The notes beneath the pieces are model-generated. The model saw only the letters and a list, made by a program, of their open reading frames with translations, searched no databases and was not told the DNA's origin. From NCBI GenBank assembly GCA_035293565.1, contig DATGMP010000130.1:1-64000 (forward strand): DNA of 64,000 nucleotides, read 5' to 3'. This stretch comes from DATGMP01 sp035293565. GTDB lineage: Bacteria > Pseudomonadota > Alphaproteobacteria > BOG-932 > Roseiterribacteraceae. This document shows positions 1-7,738 of the stretch, piece by piece. Within the stretch, counting starts at the first letter, position 1; each line of letters begins with the position of its first letter. A program made the translations under genes and the position numbers.

Positions 1-491
1 TAAGCCCGCGCCCTTTGCGGCAATTCTTCGATCGCCTGGTCGACCAGGGCGCCGGCGCGATTTTGATCGATGGTTTCGGACATCAGGCCGGTGGCGGCGC
101 GGACGGCGATTTCGACGGCGCGGGCGCGGACGGATTGGATCGCGGCCTGCTCGGCCTGGGCGATGCGGTCCTTGGCCTGGGCTTCGCGAGCGGCCAGGCT
201 GCGCTTCAGCGCCTCCTCGCCCTCGCGGCGCATCAGCTCGGCCTCTTCCTTGGCCGCCTCCAGAATCTCGGCGGCGTCCTTGAGCGCCTGGTCCTGCTTG
301 CGGCGGTAATCTTCCAGCGTGCGCTGCGCCTCTTCACGCAGGCGGCGCGCCTCTTCGAGCTCGTCGCGGATCTTCGCGGCCCGCGAGTCGAGACCGCCGG
401 TCAGCGCCTTTCCGGCCGGCTTCCAGATCGCGACCACGAAGATCACGAAAGCGATCGTGAACAGGAATTCCTGACTGTGAAGCAATTCCAT
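1..491 (-). CDS. atpF: F0F1 ATP synthase subunit b
   Basis: Peripheral-stalk subunit of the ATP synthase, anchored in the inner membrane and holding F1 against rotation. The frame opens with MELLHSQEFLFTIAFVIFVV, a hydrophobic N-terminal anchor, followed by a long charged Ala/Glu/Arg-rich coiled coil, as in subunit b. About 163 residues are visible, the usual length; the codon cut by the window edge starts TA, so the stop probably lies exactly at the border. Its ATG overlaps the stop of the upstream b' remnant by one base (TGATG), the normal b'-b coupling in alphaproteobacterial operons. The rest of the operon would be expected upstream on this strand but is absent (see the b' remnant). Confidence 0.88.
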   Translation of the reverse strand, partial: MELLHSQEFLFTIAFVIFVVAIWKPAGKALTGGLDSRAAKIRDELEEARRLREEAQRTLEDYRRKQDQALKDAAEILEAAKEEAELMRREGEEALKRSLAAREAQAKDRIAQAEQAAIQSVRARAVEIAVRAATGLMSETIDQNRAGALVDQAIEELPQRARA

Positions 492-817
492 CACGCCGCC
501 TCGGCGCTGGTGGCCGCGTCAACCGCGCGGCTGACGCTTTCGGGCGAAGGCGCCCGGCCGGCGATCTTGGTGGTGATCTCGGCGGCGAGGCCCATCGTCA
601 CGTCGCGCAGTCCCCCCAGCGCCTGACGGCGCGCGGCTTCGATGCGCTCCAAGGACTGGCCGACCTCCCGCTCGAACCGCTTGGAGGCCGTAGCGGTCTG
701 CTCGTTCAGGGCAGCCATATTCTTCTCGTGAGTCTCGGCGATGAGCCCGCGCGCCTTGGCATGCGCTTCGGCGAGCGTGGCTTCATAACCCTGTTCCAGA
801 CAGCGTAAGGCTTGCAA
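491..817 (-). pseudogene. ATP synthase subunit b' remnant, 5' truncated
   Basis: The 108-residue frame matches the C-terminal coiled-coil part of subunit b' (from about EQGYEATLAEAHAKARGLI onward, ending in ITTKIAG and a short tail). A normal b' has about 160 residues and begins with a membrane anchor; here that first third is missing. An in-frame TGA lies at 824-826 and the only start is a TTG at 817 without a good ribosome site. No b'-like N-terminus is found in other frames of the next 200 bases, so this is a truncation rather than a simple frameshift. The 3' end is intact and overlaps subunit b. A rearrangement breakpoint or an assembly join near 800-830 would explain it. Confidence 0.7.
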
Positions 818-1025
818 CGGTCTTCAACATTTGTTTAATCATCCGGCCCATCATCGCGAGCAGGCACATGCCTGCTGCTCGATCATGGGTGCCGACTCGC
901 CCATCCTCGATTTGCGGGCTTTTCAACGCGGCTGGCCAGCGCCCGATCTGGCCAGCATGGTTTGAGACTTTCTTGCAACCATTGCCGCGCGTATCCGTCG
1001 TGGCGCAATCAGGGGCGAGATGTGC

Positions 1026-1487
1026 ATGCGGTCTTATTGCGGATATGCGGCGACCCAATTTGCGCTGATTTCGATGCTATGCGGGCCATCGGCGCTTGCC
1101 GCGGACAAGGCCGAGAAGCTTTTGAAGCAACATGGGACCGCGTCCTATTACAGCGACGGCCCCAGCCATAAGAGAACGGCAAACGGCTCGGCTTATCACG
1201 GAGACGAGCTGACCGCGGCCTCGCCGACGCTGCCCCTCGGCTGCAAGGCGAAGATCGTCAACAGGACGAATGGAAAGAGCGTCGTCGTGCGCGTGACCGA
1301 TCGCGGACCGCACAAGCGCGGCCGCATCATCGATGTCTCGCAAAAAGCGGCGGATCAGCTCGGCATGAAGAACGCCGGGCTGGCGTCGGTCGAGGTTCAG
1401 GCCAGGCCATCGGAGCAGCCCACGCCCGCGCTTCGTCGCGAGATCGCCGAAAAGGCCGCGTATCAGGAGCGGGCGAAGATAAATTAG
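1026..1487 (+). CDS. RlpA-like double-psi beta-barrel protein, copy 1
   Basis: Exported 153-residue protein: signal peptide to about residue 26 (ending PSALAA), then one RlpA-type double-psi beta-barrel (QHGTASYYSD, LTAASPTLPLG, VRVTDRGPHKRGRIIDVS, AADQLGM). It has no SPOR domain. The barrel Asp of the DRGP motif is kept, but the Glu of the usual TA(S/N)GE motif is Ser and the His of TAAH is Ser, so lytic transglycosylase activity is doubtful; a peptidoglycan-binding role is possible. I chose the second of two in-frame ATGs (1020, 1026) because AGGGG at 1011-1015 is better spaced and the resulting start MRSY matches the MRSF of its neighbour. It is followed by a close paralogue in the same direction. 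Confidence 0.85.
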   Translation: MRSYCGYAATQFALISMLCGPSALAADKAEKLLKQHGTASYYSDGPSHKRTANGSAYHGDELTAASPTLPLGCKAKIVNRTNGKSVVVRVTDRGPHKRGRIIDVSQKAADQLGMKNAGLASVEVQARPSEQPTPALRREIAEKAAYQERAKIN

Positions 1488-1628
1488 CCGCCGCGACGCG
1501 ATTCGATTGGGCCATGGCCGCCATGGCAACAAACCTCACTTTCCTCGCGATATAAGAAGCGCCTCTTTGGGCTTCCGGAACCAATGGCCCCACGCGCCTG
1601 TTGGGCGGCGATAAGGGTCGAGGTTCGC

Positions 1629-2075
1629 ATGCGGTCGTTCTCATGGTCTTTCGCGACGCTGGTCGCGCTCGTGTTCCTCGTTGCGTCGGCTTTCGCATTC
1701 GGCGAGAGCAAGACCGACAAGCCGTTGGAGCAGCACGGAACCGCATCCTATTACAGCGACCGTTTCAACCATAAGGAGACCGCGAGCGGCGCGGATTATA
1801 GCCGCAGCGGCATGACCGCCGCGTCGCCCAGCTTGCCGCTCGGTACGAAAGCCAAGGTCATCAACAAGGAGACCGGCAAGAGCGTCGACGTGAAGGTCAA
1901 CGATCGCGGGCCGCACAAGCGCGGTCGCATCATAGACCTGTCGCACAAAGCAGCGCAGAAGCTCGGCATGAAGAAGGACGGCGTCGCGCCCGTCGAGGTT
2001 CAGGCCAAGCCGTCGGCGCAGCCCACGCCGGAGCTTCAACGCAAAATCGAGGAGAAAGCGGCGCATCAGAAATGA
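1629..2075 (+). CDS. RlpA-like double-psi beta-barrel protein, copy 2
   Basis: Second member of a tandem pair, 148 residues: signal peptide (MRSFSWSFATLVALVFLVAS to about residue 23), then an RlpA barrel with QHGTASYYSD, MTAASPSLPLG, VKVNDRGPHKRGRIIDLS and KLGMKKDG. The two copies align end to end, including the C-terminal PVEVQAKPS and QPTPEL segments, so they arose by duplication. The conserved Glu (TASGE) is Ala and the TAAH His is Ser, as in copy 1. An in-frame ATG exists at 1584 but the ATG at 1629 has GGGTCGAGG just upstream and gives a proper signal peptide. No SPOR domain is present. Confidence 0.85.
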   Translation: MRSFSWSFATLVALVFLVASAFAFGESKTDKPLEQHGTASYYSDRFNHKETASGADYSRSGMTAASPSLPLGTKAKVINKETGKSVDVKVNDRGPHKRGRIIDLSHKAAQKLGMKKDGVAPVEVQAKPSAQPTPELQRKIEEKAAHQK

Positions 2076-2156
2076 AGGCGATTTTCGAATTATCGGACAT
2101 TTCTGTAGCTGGACGGCCGCTGCGACGGTAGAATCGATCGACGAGGAGAGGAGCAC

Positions 2157-3062
2157 ATGGCCGACGGCGGAATCGGGCGCCTGGATTGGCGCGAGATGCA
2201 GCCCTTCGGAATCGAGGTCGATTTCGATTTCCGCAACGAGATGACCGAGGCGGAGCAGGCGGGCTTGCGGGAAGCCTTCTATCGCCATTCGCTGGTGTTC
2301 GCGCGCGGCCAACGACTGAGCTGGCCGGAGCAGAAGCGAGTCTGCGAGATCATCGGGCCTGTGCTGGGCGATGGCGTCGACTACACGTTGATCTCGACGG
2401 ATGGGAATTTCGGACCGGTCGCCTATTCCTTCCATTCCGATCTCTCTTTCTCCGAGGACCCGTTCAAGCTGGTTTCGCTGCACGCGGTCGACGTGGTGGA
2501 CGGCGAGTCCTTCACCCGCTTCGCGAGCGGCGTCGTGGGCTATCGCGCTCTGTCGCCCGAACTGCGGGCGCAAGCAGACGATCATCGCATTCTGACGGCG
2601 GCGATCTTCTCCGACCGGATGATCGACCCGGCGCTTCCGATTCCGCCGCGCTTTCCGCGCGCGGTTCGCGGCGCGGTGATGAAGCATCCGGTGACCGGGA
2701 TGCCGATTCTCTATGTCATCGAGCAGGCGGCCGTTCGCGTCGAAGGGCTGCCGGTCGACGAAAGCGAAGCGCTGCTCGCCGCCTTCGCGAAAGTTCTGTT
2801 CGCGCCCGAACGCATCTTGACCCATGTCTGGCGGAACGGCGATTTCCTCTTTTGGGATAATCTCGCCCTCCAGCATGCGCGGCCGGACCTTACCCGCATC
2901 AAGCGCCGGGTGCTGCAGCGGGTGACGGTGTCGGAGAAGAGCTTCTTCGATCTCTGTCCCGGCCTGACGCCGGACGACCTCGCCGCGACCGCGCAGCCCG
3001 ATTACCGCGATCCGGCGGTGGGACGCTGGGCGCCGGAAGCGGCGCTGCCGAGTTTCCTTTAG
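2157..3062 (+). CDS. TauD/TfdA-family Fe(II)/2-oxoglutarate dioxygenase
   Basis: Predicted cytosolic non-haem iron dioxygenase of 301 residues that couples oxidation of a small organic substrate to decarboxylation of 2-oxoglutarate. The iron triad is visible: H93-x-D95 in FHSDLSF and H240 in WDNLALQHARPD; Arg residues at 250-255 are in place for 2-oxoglutarate binding. The N-terminal part (YRHSLVFARGQ, a typical rly..hGvlvfrgq segment) also fits TauD/TfdA. The ATG has a strong ribosome site (GAGGAGAGGAGC). It stands alone between the RlpA pair and a pirin gene, so the substrate (taurine, an aryloxyacetate, another carboxylate) cannot be told. Confidence 0.85.
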   Translation: MADGGIGRLDWREMQPFGIEVDFDFRNEMTEAEQAGLREAFYRHSLVFARGQRLSWPEQKRVCEIIGPVLGDGVDYTLISTDGNFGPVAYSFHSDLSFSEDPFKLVSLHAVDVVDGESFTRFASGVVGYRALSPELRAQADDHRILTAAIFSDRMIDPALPIPPRFPRAVRGAVMKHPVTGMPILYVIEQAAVRVEGLPVDESEALLAAFAKVLFAPERILTHVWRNGDFLFWDNLALQHARPDLTRIKRRVLQRVTVSEKSFFDLCPGLTPDDLAATAQPDYRDPAVGRWAPEAALPSFL

Positions 3063-3161
3063 GTTCTAGCCCCGCAGTTCGGAAAACGGAAACGATGCGT
3101 TTCCCATTGCGGCCATTTCGCCCCCGCCGCTGCGTTCCCATGTTCAGCGGCGGAGGTTGAT

Positions 3162-3860
3162 ATGATCGAACGCAGGAAATTCTCGGAGCTTGGCGGGGCC
3201 GACCATGGGTGGCTCAAGGCCAAGCATCATTTCTCATTCGCCGGATATTATGACCCGGCGCGGATGGGGTTCGGATCGCTGAGGGTGTGGAACGATGACG
3301 AGATCGCGCCCAAGACCGGCTTTCCGCCGCATCCGCATTCGGACATAGAGATCATCACCTATGTCCGCGACGGCGCGATCACGCATGAGGACAGCCTGGG
3401 CAATAAGGGCCGCACCGAGGCTGGCGACGTCCAGGTGATGAGCGCCGGCAGCGGCATTCGGCACGCGGAATACAATCTGGAATCCGCGCCGACGCGGCTC
3501 TTCCAAATCTGGATCGAGCCGAAACGCTCGGGCGGCGAGCCTTCCTGGGGCGCCAAGCCGTTTCCGACGTCCGACCGTTCGGGCCGATGGGTGACGCTGG
3601 CGAGCGGGTTCGCGGGGGATCTGGACGCGCTGCCTATTCGCACAGACGCGCGGGTTCTGGGCGCGACCCTGAAGCCGGGCGAATCCCTCGACTATGTGCT
3701 GGGCGAGGGCCGCAGCGCCTATCTTGTCCCGGCCAAGGGCTCGATCGACGTGAACGGCGTCAGGATCGACGCTCGCGACGGCGCGGCGATCCGGGACGAG
3801 GCGACTCTCGCAATCAAGGCTCTGGATGAGGCTGAGCTGGTGCTGGTGGATACGGCCTAG
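3162..3860 (+). CDS. Pirin family protein (YhhW type)
   Basis: A 232-residue bicupin. The N-terminal cupin carries the pirin metal ligands: H57 and H59 in FPPHPHSDIE, H101 and E103 in GSGIRHAEYN. The C-terminal half is the degenerate second cupin ending LDEAELVLVDTA. Some bacterial pirins open quercetin (2,3-dioxygenase); others have regulatory or unknown roles, so the substrate is open. The length matches the short YhhW group rather than the roughly 290-residue group. A hairpin follows at 3889-3914, before a VOC gene in the same direction. Confidence 0.88.
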   Translation: MIERRKFSELGGADHGWLKAKHHFSFAGYYDPARMGFGSLRVWNDDEIAPKTGFPPHPHSDIEIITYVRDGAITHEDSLGNKGRTEAGDVQVMSAGSGIRHAEYNLESAPTRLFQIWIEPKRSGGEPSWGAKPFPTSDRSGRWVTLASGFAGDLDALPIRTDARVLGATLKPGESLDYVLGEGRSAYLVPAKGSIDVNGVRIDARDGAAIRDEATLAIKALDEAELVLVDTA

Positions 3861-3888
3861 AAAATTTTTTCCTCCGCGGTGTCGGGAG

Positions 3889-3914
3889 GCCCCTAGGGCG
3901 TTCGTCCTAGGGGC
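3889..3914. terminator. Hairpin between pirin and VOC genes
   Basis: A perfect 9-bp inverted repeat (GCCCCTAGG / CCTAGGGGC), extendable by a G.T and a C-G pair to a GTTC tetraloop. A run AAAATTTTTT lies just before it at 3861-3870 rather than after it, so it is not a textbook intrinsic terminator for the + strand; read on the minus strand, the T-rich run follows only after about 18 bases. It may act as a processing site or weak terminator after the pirin gene. Confidence 0.5.
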
Positions 3915-3941
3915 ACAAACCCGAACTCAACGGAGAGGATC

Positions 3942-4352
3942 ATGGCCGAGAACAACAGCACAGCCCAGGTGAAGGGCGGCGTCGTCCCGTATCTCCATAT
4001 CGACGGCGCGATGAAGGCGGTCGAGTTTTATAAAAAGGCATTCGGCGCGACGCTCGCCTTCGCGATGCCGGCGGACGATAAGGGCCGCACCATGCACGCA
4101 CATGTGCACATCAATGGCGGCTCGCTGATGCTGAGCGACTTCTATCCCGAGCATGGCCATGCGGCCGTCAAGCCGCAGGGCTATGACGTCATGCTGCCGG
4201 TCCAGGATGTCGACCAGTGGTTCAAGCGCGCCGTCGAGGCGGGCTGCACGTCCAGGATGGAGCCGCAGGACATGTTCTGGGGCGACCGCTACGCCCAGCT
4301 CACCGATCCCTTCGGCGTCGCCTGGGCGATCAACGGGCCGAAGCGCGGCTAA
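3942..4352 (+). CDS. VOC family protein (PhnB/glyoxalase-like)
   Basis: A 136-residue single vicinal-oxygen-chelate domain: VVPYLHIDGAMKAVEFYKKAFGA at the start, HAHVHINGGSLMLSDFYPEHG in the middle and DPFGVAWAINGPKRG at the end are typical of PhnB-type glyoxalase-fold proteins. No substrate can be assigned; the family includes resistance proteins, isomerases and proteins of unknown role. Ribosome site GGAGAGG before the ATG. It is followed by a second VOC gene at 4412, separated by a palindromic repeat, so the two may be transcribed together. Confidence 0.85.
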   Translation: MAENNSTAQVKGGVVPYLHIDGAMKAVEFYKKAFGATLAFAMPADDKGRTMHAHVHINGGSLMLSDFYPEHGHAAVKPQGYDVMLPVQDVDQWFKRAVEAGCTSRMEPQDMFWGDRYAQLTDPFGVAWAINGPKRG

Positions 4353-4360
4353 TAATGAGT

Positions 4361-4389
4361 CGTCATCCCCGCCTTCGCGGGGAATGACG
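4361..4389. repeat. Dispersed palindromic repeat, family A
   Basis: Imperfect palindrome: outer arms CGTCAT/ATGACG, inner arms CCCCGC/GCGGGG, loop CTTC, one unpaired A. Related copies are at 7660-7687 and 27127-27151. All three sit between genes, the pattern of REP-like elements common in alphaproteobacterial chromosomes. Confidence 0.75.
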
Positions 4390-4411
4390 ATCAAACGAGG
4401 AGCATAGATCC

Positions 4412-4882
4412 ATGCCCAAAATCACACCGTGCCTCTGGTTCGACGGCAAGGCCGAAGAGGCGATGAATTTCTACCGCTCGATCTTTCCGGACACCGAAAT
4501 CCTCTCCGTCATGCGCACGAGCGCGGCCGGGCCGGGCCCGGAGGGATCGGTGCTGGCGGTCACGTTCCGCCTGCAGGGCCAGGAGATCATGGGCCTCAAT
4601 GGTGGTCCGTATTTCAGCTTCACGCCCGCCATGTCGTTCTTCGTCACCTGCGACACGCAGGCCGAAGTGGATTCCTTCTGGGAAAAGCTGTTGGAAGGCG
4701 GCAAGCCCAGCCAATGCGGCTGGCTCACCGATAAATACGGATTGTCCTGGCAGATCGTTCCGAAGCGCCTGGGCGAGCTGCAGCAGGATCCGGATCGCGC
4801 CAAGGCCGCACGCGTCGTGCAGGCGATGCTGAAGATGGTGAAGCTCGACATCGCCGGCCTCGAACGCGCGGCCGCCGGTTGA
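4412..4882 (+). CDS. VOC family protein (PhnB-like, 3-demethylubiquinone methyltransferase fold)
   Basis: A 156-residue protein of the PhnB-like VOC group often mislabelled 3-demethylubiquinone-9 methyltransferase. Recognisable segments are MPKITPCLWFDGKAEEAMNF, FYRSIFPDTEIL, VTFRLQGQEIMGLNGG, SFFVTCDTQAEVDSFWEKL and CGWLTDKYGLSWQIVPKRL. No SAM-binding motif is present, so methyltransferase activity is not supported. The C-terminal helical tail is normal for the group. It ends one base before the convergent CoA-transferase gene. Ribosome site AACGAGGAGC. Confidence 0.85.
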   Translation: MPKITPCLWFDGKAEEAMNFYRSIFPDTEILSVMRTSAAGPGPEGSVLAVTFRLQGQEIMGLNGGPYFSFTPAMSFFVTCDTQAEVDSFWEKLLEGGKPSQCGWLTDKYGLSWQIVPKRLGELQQDPDRAKAARVVQAMLKMVKLDIAGLERAAAG

Positions 4883-4883
4883 A

Positions 4884-6011
4884 TCAGCCCTCCGCGATCT
4901 CCTTCCAAGGCGCGCGCGCCGCCGGCGGCTCGCCATCGATGCGGGCCGGGAACAGCGCCTGCCGCGCGCCGTCCGGTCCGCGCCGGACGAGGCCGCGCGC
5001 TTTGATCTGCGGGGTCTCGAGCGCGTCGGAGAGGTCCAACACCGGCGCGATGCAGCAATCGGCGGGCTCCAGGCGCCGGATTGCCTCGTCCTGGGTGACG
5101 GTCGCGAAATAGACGTCGAGCTTCGCGATCAGCGCGGTCTGGGGCAGCGGATCCTCGAAGCCGGGATCTTCCCATTCCGGATGGCCGGCGGCATTGCAAA
5201 AGGCGGCCCAGAATTTTCGTTCGACCGCGCCGAGCGACACGAACTTGCCGTCTTTCGTGCGATAGAGGCGATAGCGCGCGGCGCCGCCGTTCAGGAGCTC
5301 GCCCTCGCGCTTGGGCGGACGGCCGGCATCGACCGCGGCGATCGGGAAAGCCAAGAGCGGCATCACCGAATCAGCGAGCGAGAGGTCGATCACCGATCCC
5401 TCGCCGGTACGCATGCGCTTGTTGAGCGCCCCCAGCATCGCGATCGTCGCCATCATGCCGCCGGTGACATCCGCGACCGGCGGATCGAAGAAGACGGGCC
5501 GGTCGGCGAGGCCCGTGCCCGCCAGCATGCCGGTCAGCGAGAGATAGTTGTTGTCGTGCCCGGCCTGATCGCGACGCGGTCCCGACATGCCGAACCCTGT
5601 GAGCGCGCAATAGATCAGGCCGGGGTTGCGCGCACGCAGCGCCTCGGGCCCTACACCCAGCCGGTCCATCGTGCCGGGCCGGAAAGATTCCAGCAGTATG
5701 TCGGCCTCGTCCGCGAGCGCCAGCAGGCGCGCCTTGCCCGCCGCGCTCTTGAGGTCGAGCTTGAGGCTCACCTTGCCCATGTTGATCGCCTCGAAATAGA
5801 TCGAGAGGCCGCGCGGTCCGATCGGGCCGATCTCGCGCGCCTCGTCGCCTACGGGCGGTTCGATCTTCAAGACCGACGCGCCCATATCGACCATCAGCAA
5901 CGATGCGAGCGGTCCGGGTAGGTGCCGCGACAGGTCAAGGACCTTGAGGCCCTGCAGAAACTCCCCGAGCTTCCCCTTAGCCGGCGCGGGCCAGGGCGAC
6001 TTTTGCGACAT
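4884..6011 (-). CDS. CaiB/BaiF-family protein, alpha-methylacyl-CoA racemase-like
   Basis: A 375-residue class III CoA-transferase-fold protein. The N-terminal Rossmann part (GLKVLDLSRHLPGPLASLLM, DMGASVLKIEPP, SFRPGTMDRLGVG) and ALTGFGMSG are family hallmarks. QAGHDNNYLSLTGML contains the GHD motif, with H152, and D181 lies 29 residues later; this resembles the His/Asp pair of alpha-methylacyl-CoA racemases rather than the single Asp of formyl-CoA transferases. Racemisation of 2-methylacyl-CoA is therefore the better guess, with CoA transfer as the alternative. It is a single gene convergent with the VOC gene; no operon partners. Confidence 0.82.
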   Translation of the reverse strand: MSQKSPWPAPAKGKLGEFLQGLKVLDLSRHLPGPLASLLMVDMGASVLKIEPPVGDEAREIGPIGPRGLSIYFEAINMGKVSLKLDLKSAAGKARLLALADEADILLESFRPGTMDRLGVGPEALRARNPGLIYCALTGFGMSGPRRDQAGHDNNYLSLTGMLAGTGLADRPVFFDPPVADVTGGMMATIAMLGALNKRMRTGEGSVIDLSLADSVMPLLAFPIAAVDAGRPPKREGELLNGGAARYRLYRTKDGKFVSLGAVERKFWAAFCNAAGHPEWEDPGFEDPLPQTALIAKLDVYFATVTQDEAIRRLEPADCCIAPVLDLSDALETPQIKARGLVRRGPDGARQALFPARIDGEPPAARAPWKEIAEG

Positions 6012-6097
6012 TATCCATCCCTCTGAGTATGTTCGTGCGCCAGACTAGCCCGACAGGACGACGTTCACCACGGAGACAGGGAGCCCGGCATGTCTCT

Positions 6098-7585
6098 TCA
6101 TACGCACTCGAACAGGCACATTAGCCCGAAATCCATGTGCTGCTGCATATGGCAGTGGAAGAGCGACAGCCCCGGCTGATCGGCCGTGAAGTCGACTTCG
6201 GCCGTCTGAAACTTGCCGAGCATCACCACGTCCTTCATCACGCCGGACGTTTTCATCCCGTTCAGGCTGCTGAGCTCGAAGCTGTGGCGATGCAGATGCA
6301 TCGGATGGATGTCGTCGGTCGCGTTGCGCATGCGCAGCCTATATCGACCGCCGCGCTTCAGCCGCACGAGCGGGTCCATCTTGTCCATCGCGAAGGGGAC
6401 GCCGTTGATCGTGAATTGATCGAATCCGTTCGCCGCGCCGGGATTCGTTCCGATCAGCAGGTCGATCGTCTCGTCGGGCGCGCGCGTTTCGGCGCCCTGC
6501 TTGCCGAACGCGGCGTAGTTCCAGCGCGCGCGGTCGGGCTTCTTCCACAGAGGCGCGCCGGTCGCGCCGGCATATTCGACGACGATGCCCATGCCGCGAT
6601 TGCGGTCCTCGTCGATGATGTCGCCCATCACCCAGATGCCCGGGTTGTTCATCTCCACGATCGCCGAGACCCGCTCGGCGGTGCCGATCCAAAGCGCCTC
6701 CGCTCGGGCTTGGGTGGGCACCGGGTTGCCGTCGAGCGCGATCACCTTGAAGATATGACCCGGAAGCGCGAGGCTGCGGATCTCGGTGGCGCTGGCATTC
6801 AGCACATGGAAGAGCACGCGTTCGCCCGGCTTCACCTTGATCCGATCGCCGTGGCCGAGCATGCGGCCGTTGATCGCGAACCAGCTATAGGCGAGCTCAT
6901 AGCCCGCGGGCAGGCCTTTATCCAATGAGGCTTTCAGCGCGGCTTCGCTCATCCGGCGCAGATCGGCGACCTCGCCCCGCGGCTCCAATATGTCGAGCGG
7001 CATCTCGGTCTTGCTGAAGACCGGACCGAACTCCTTGAGCGTCAGGAAGACCTCGCGGTCATAGGCGCCGGGTTCCCGCTTCGGCTCGATATAGACCGGC
7101 CCCGCCTGGCCGTTATAGAGCCCGAGCGACAGGTCGGCGCCGGCGACCAGGTGCGTGTGGTAGAAGCGGAAGCCTGAGGGACCCGGCGTGAAGGCGATGC
7201 GCCGCATGCCGTGCGCCGGGATGAAGGGCGTGCCTTCCTCCGCCGCGCCGTCGACTTCCGGCGGCAGGAACTGGCCGTGCCAATGCAGCTGCTCGGGCGT
7301 GTCGGTGTCGTTATGGATATCGACCGTGACGGGGCGTCCTTCCTTCAGCCGCACAAGCGGCCCCGGAAACTGGCCGTTATAGAGCTTGGTCGAGACCGAG
7401 ACATCCTCGCCCAGCTCGACCAGCCCATTTGCGATCCGGATCTCGTAATCGGCCTTGCCGACGGGCGGCGGCGTTGGCGGCCCCGCATGCGCATGCTCCG
7501 GCATCTGGGCGCGCGCCGGTTGCGCGATGGGTATCAGCGGCGCGGCGGCGCCGAGCTGCAGAAGACGGCGGCGGGGGAGCTTCAT
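6098..7585 (-). CDS. Multicopper oxidase, Tat-exported
   Basis: A 495-residue three-cupredoxin oxidase, periplasmic. The N-terminus MKLPRRRLLQLGAAAPL is a Tat-type signal. Copper sites are all visible: HWHG (101-104), HTH (143-145), HPMHLH (427-432) and HCHMQQH (477-483), the last with the type-1 ligands C478 and H483. Such enzymes oxidise Cu(I), Fe(II), Mn(II) or phenols with reduction of O2 to water. The inverted repeat at 7593-7607, right before the ribosome site, looks like a Fur box, which would make this an iron-controlled ferroxidase-like enzyme (inference). No Met-rich copper-tolerance segment as in CueO or CopA is seen. Single gene. Confidence 0.9.
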   Translation of the reverse strand: MKLPRRRLLQLGAAAPLIPIAQPARAQMPEHAHAGPPTPPPVGKADYEIRIANGLVELGEDVSVSTKLYNGQFPGPLVRLKEGRPVTVDIHNDTDTPEQLHWHGQFLPPEVDGAAEEGTPFIPAHGMRRIAFTPGPSGFRFYHTHLVAGADLSLGLYNGQAGPVYIEPKREPGAYDREVFLTLKEFGPVFSKTEMPLDILEPRGEVADLRRMSEAALKASLDKGLPAGYELAYSWFAINGRMLGHGDRIKVKPGERVLFHVLNASATEIRSLALPGHIFKVIALDGNPVPTQARAEALWIGTAERVSAIVEMNNPGIWVMGDIIDEDRNRGMGIVVEYAGATGAPLWKKPDRARWNYAAFGKQGAETRAPDETIDLLIGTNPGAANGFDQFTINGVPFAMDKMDPLVRLKRGGRYRLRMRNATDDIHPMHLHRHSFELSSLNGMKTSGVMKDVVMLGKFQTAEVDFTADQPGLSLFHCHMQQHMDFGLMCLFECV

Positions 7586-7592
7586 CGGGTCC

Positions 7593-7607
7593 TGAGAATG
7601 ATTCTCA
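7593..7607 (-). promoter_or_regulatory. Fur-like box before the multicopper oxidase
   Basis: Perfect 7-1-7 inverted repeat TGAGAATGATTCTCA ending 8 bases upstream of the oxidase ATG and touching its AGGA ribosome site. The 7-1-7 geometry and the GAGAATGATTCTC core match the Fur consensus of several proteobacteria (TGATAATNATTATCA). A repressor bound here would block transcription or translation start. Confidence 0.65.
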
Positions 7608-7659
7608 GTTGAAGATGCACGGGCGTGCCGATAGGGTCAATGGAGGACAATTTTCTCGT

Positions 7660-7687
7660 CGTCGTTCCCGCCTTCGCGGAAATGACG
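7660..7687. repeat. Dispersed palindromic repeat, family A
   Basis: Degenerate copy of the repeat at 4361-4389: CGTC...TTCCCGCCTTCGCGG...ATGACG. It lies between the multicopper oxidase and the LLM gene, and its presence inside the extended open frame of the latter argues for the downstream start at 7739. Confidence 0.65.
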
Positions 7688-7738
7688 ATTGTTGGAACGG
7701 CTTGCGCTCCGCAACTTGGCACCCGATCATTCGCCCCG

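Noticed and set aside
857..882. Hairpin-like GCAGGC/GCCTGC sequence upstream of the ATP synthase remnant
   Set aside because: Only six paired bases without a T-run; not convincing as a terminator.
1641..2876. A 411-codon minus-strand frame across the second RlpA gene and the dioxygenase gene
   Set aside because: It is antisense to two genes with intact motifs, and its translation has no recognisable domain.
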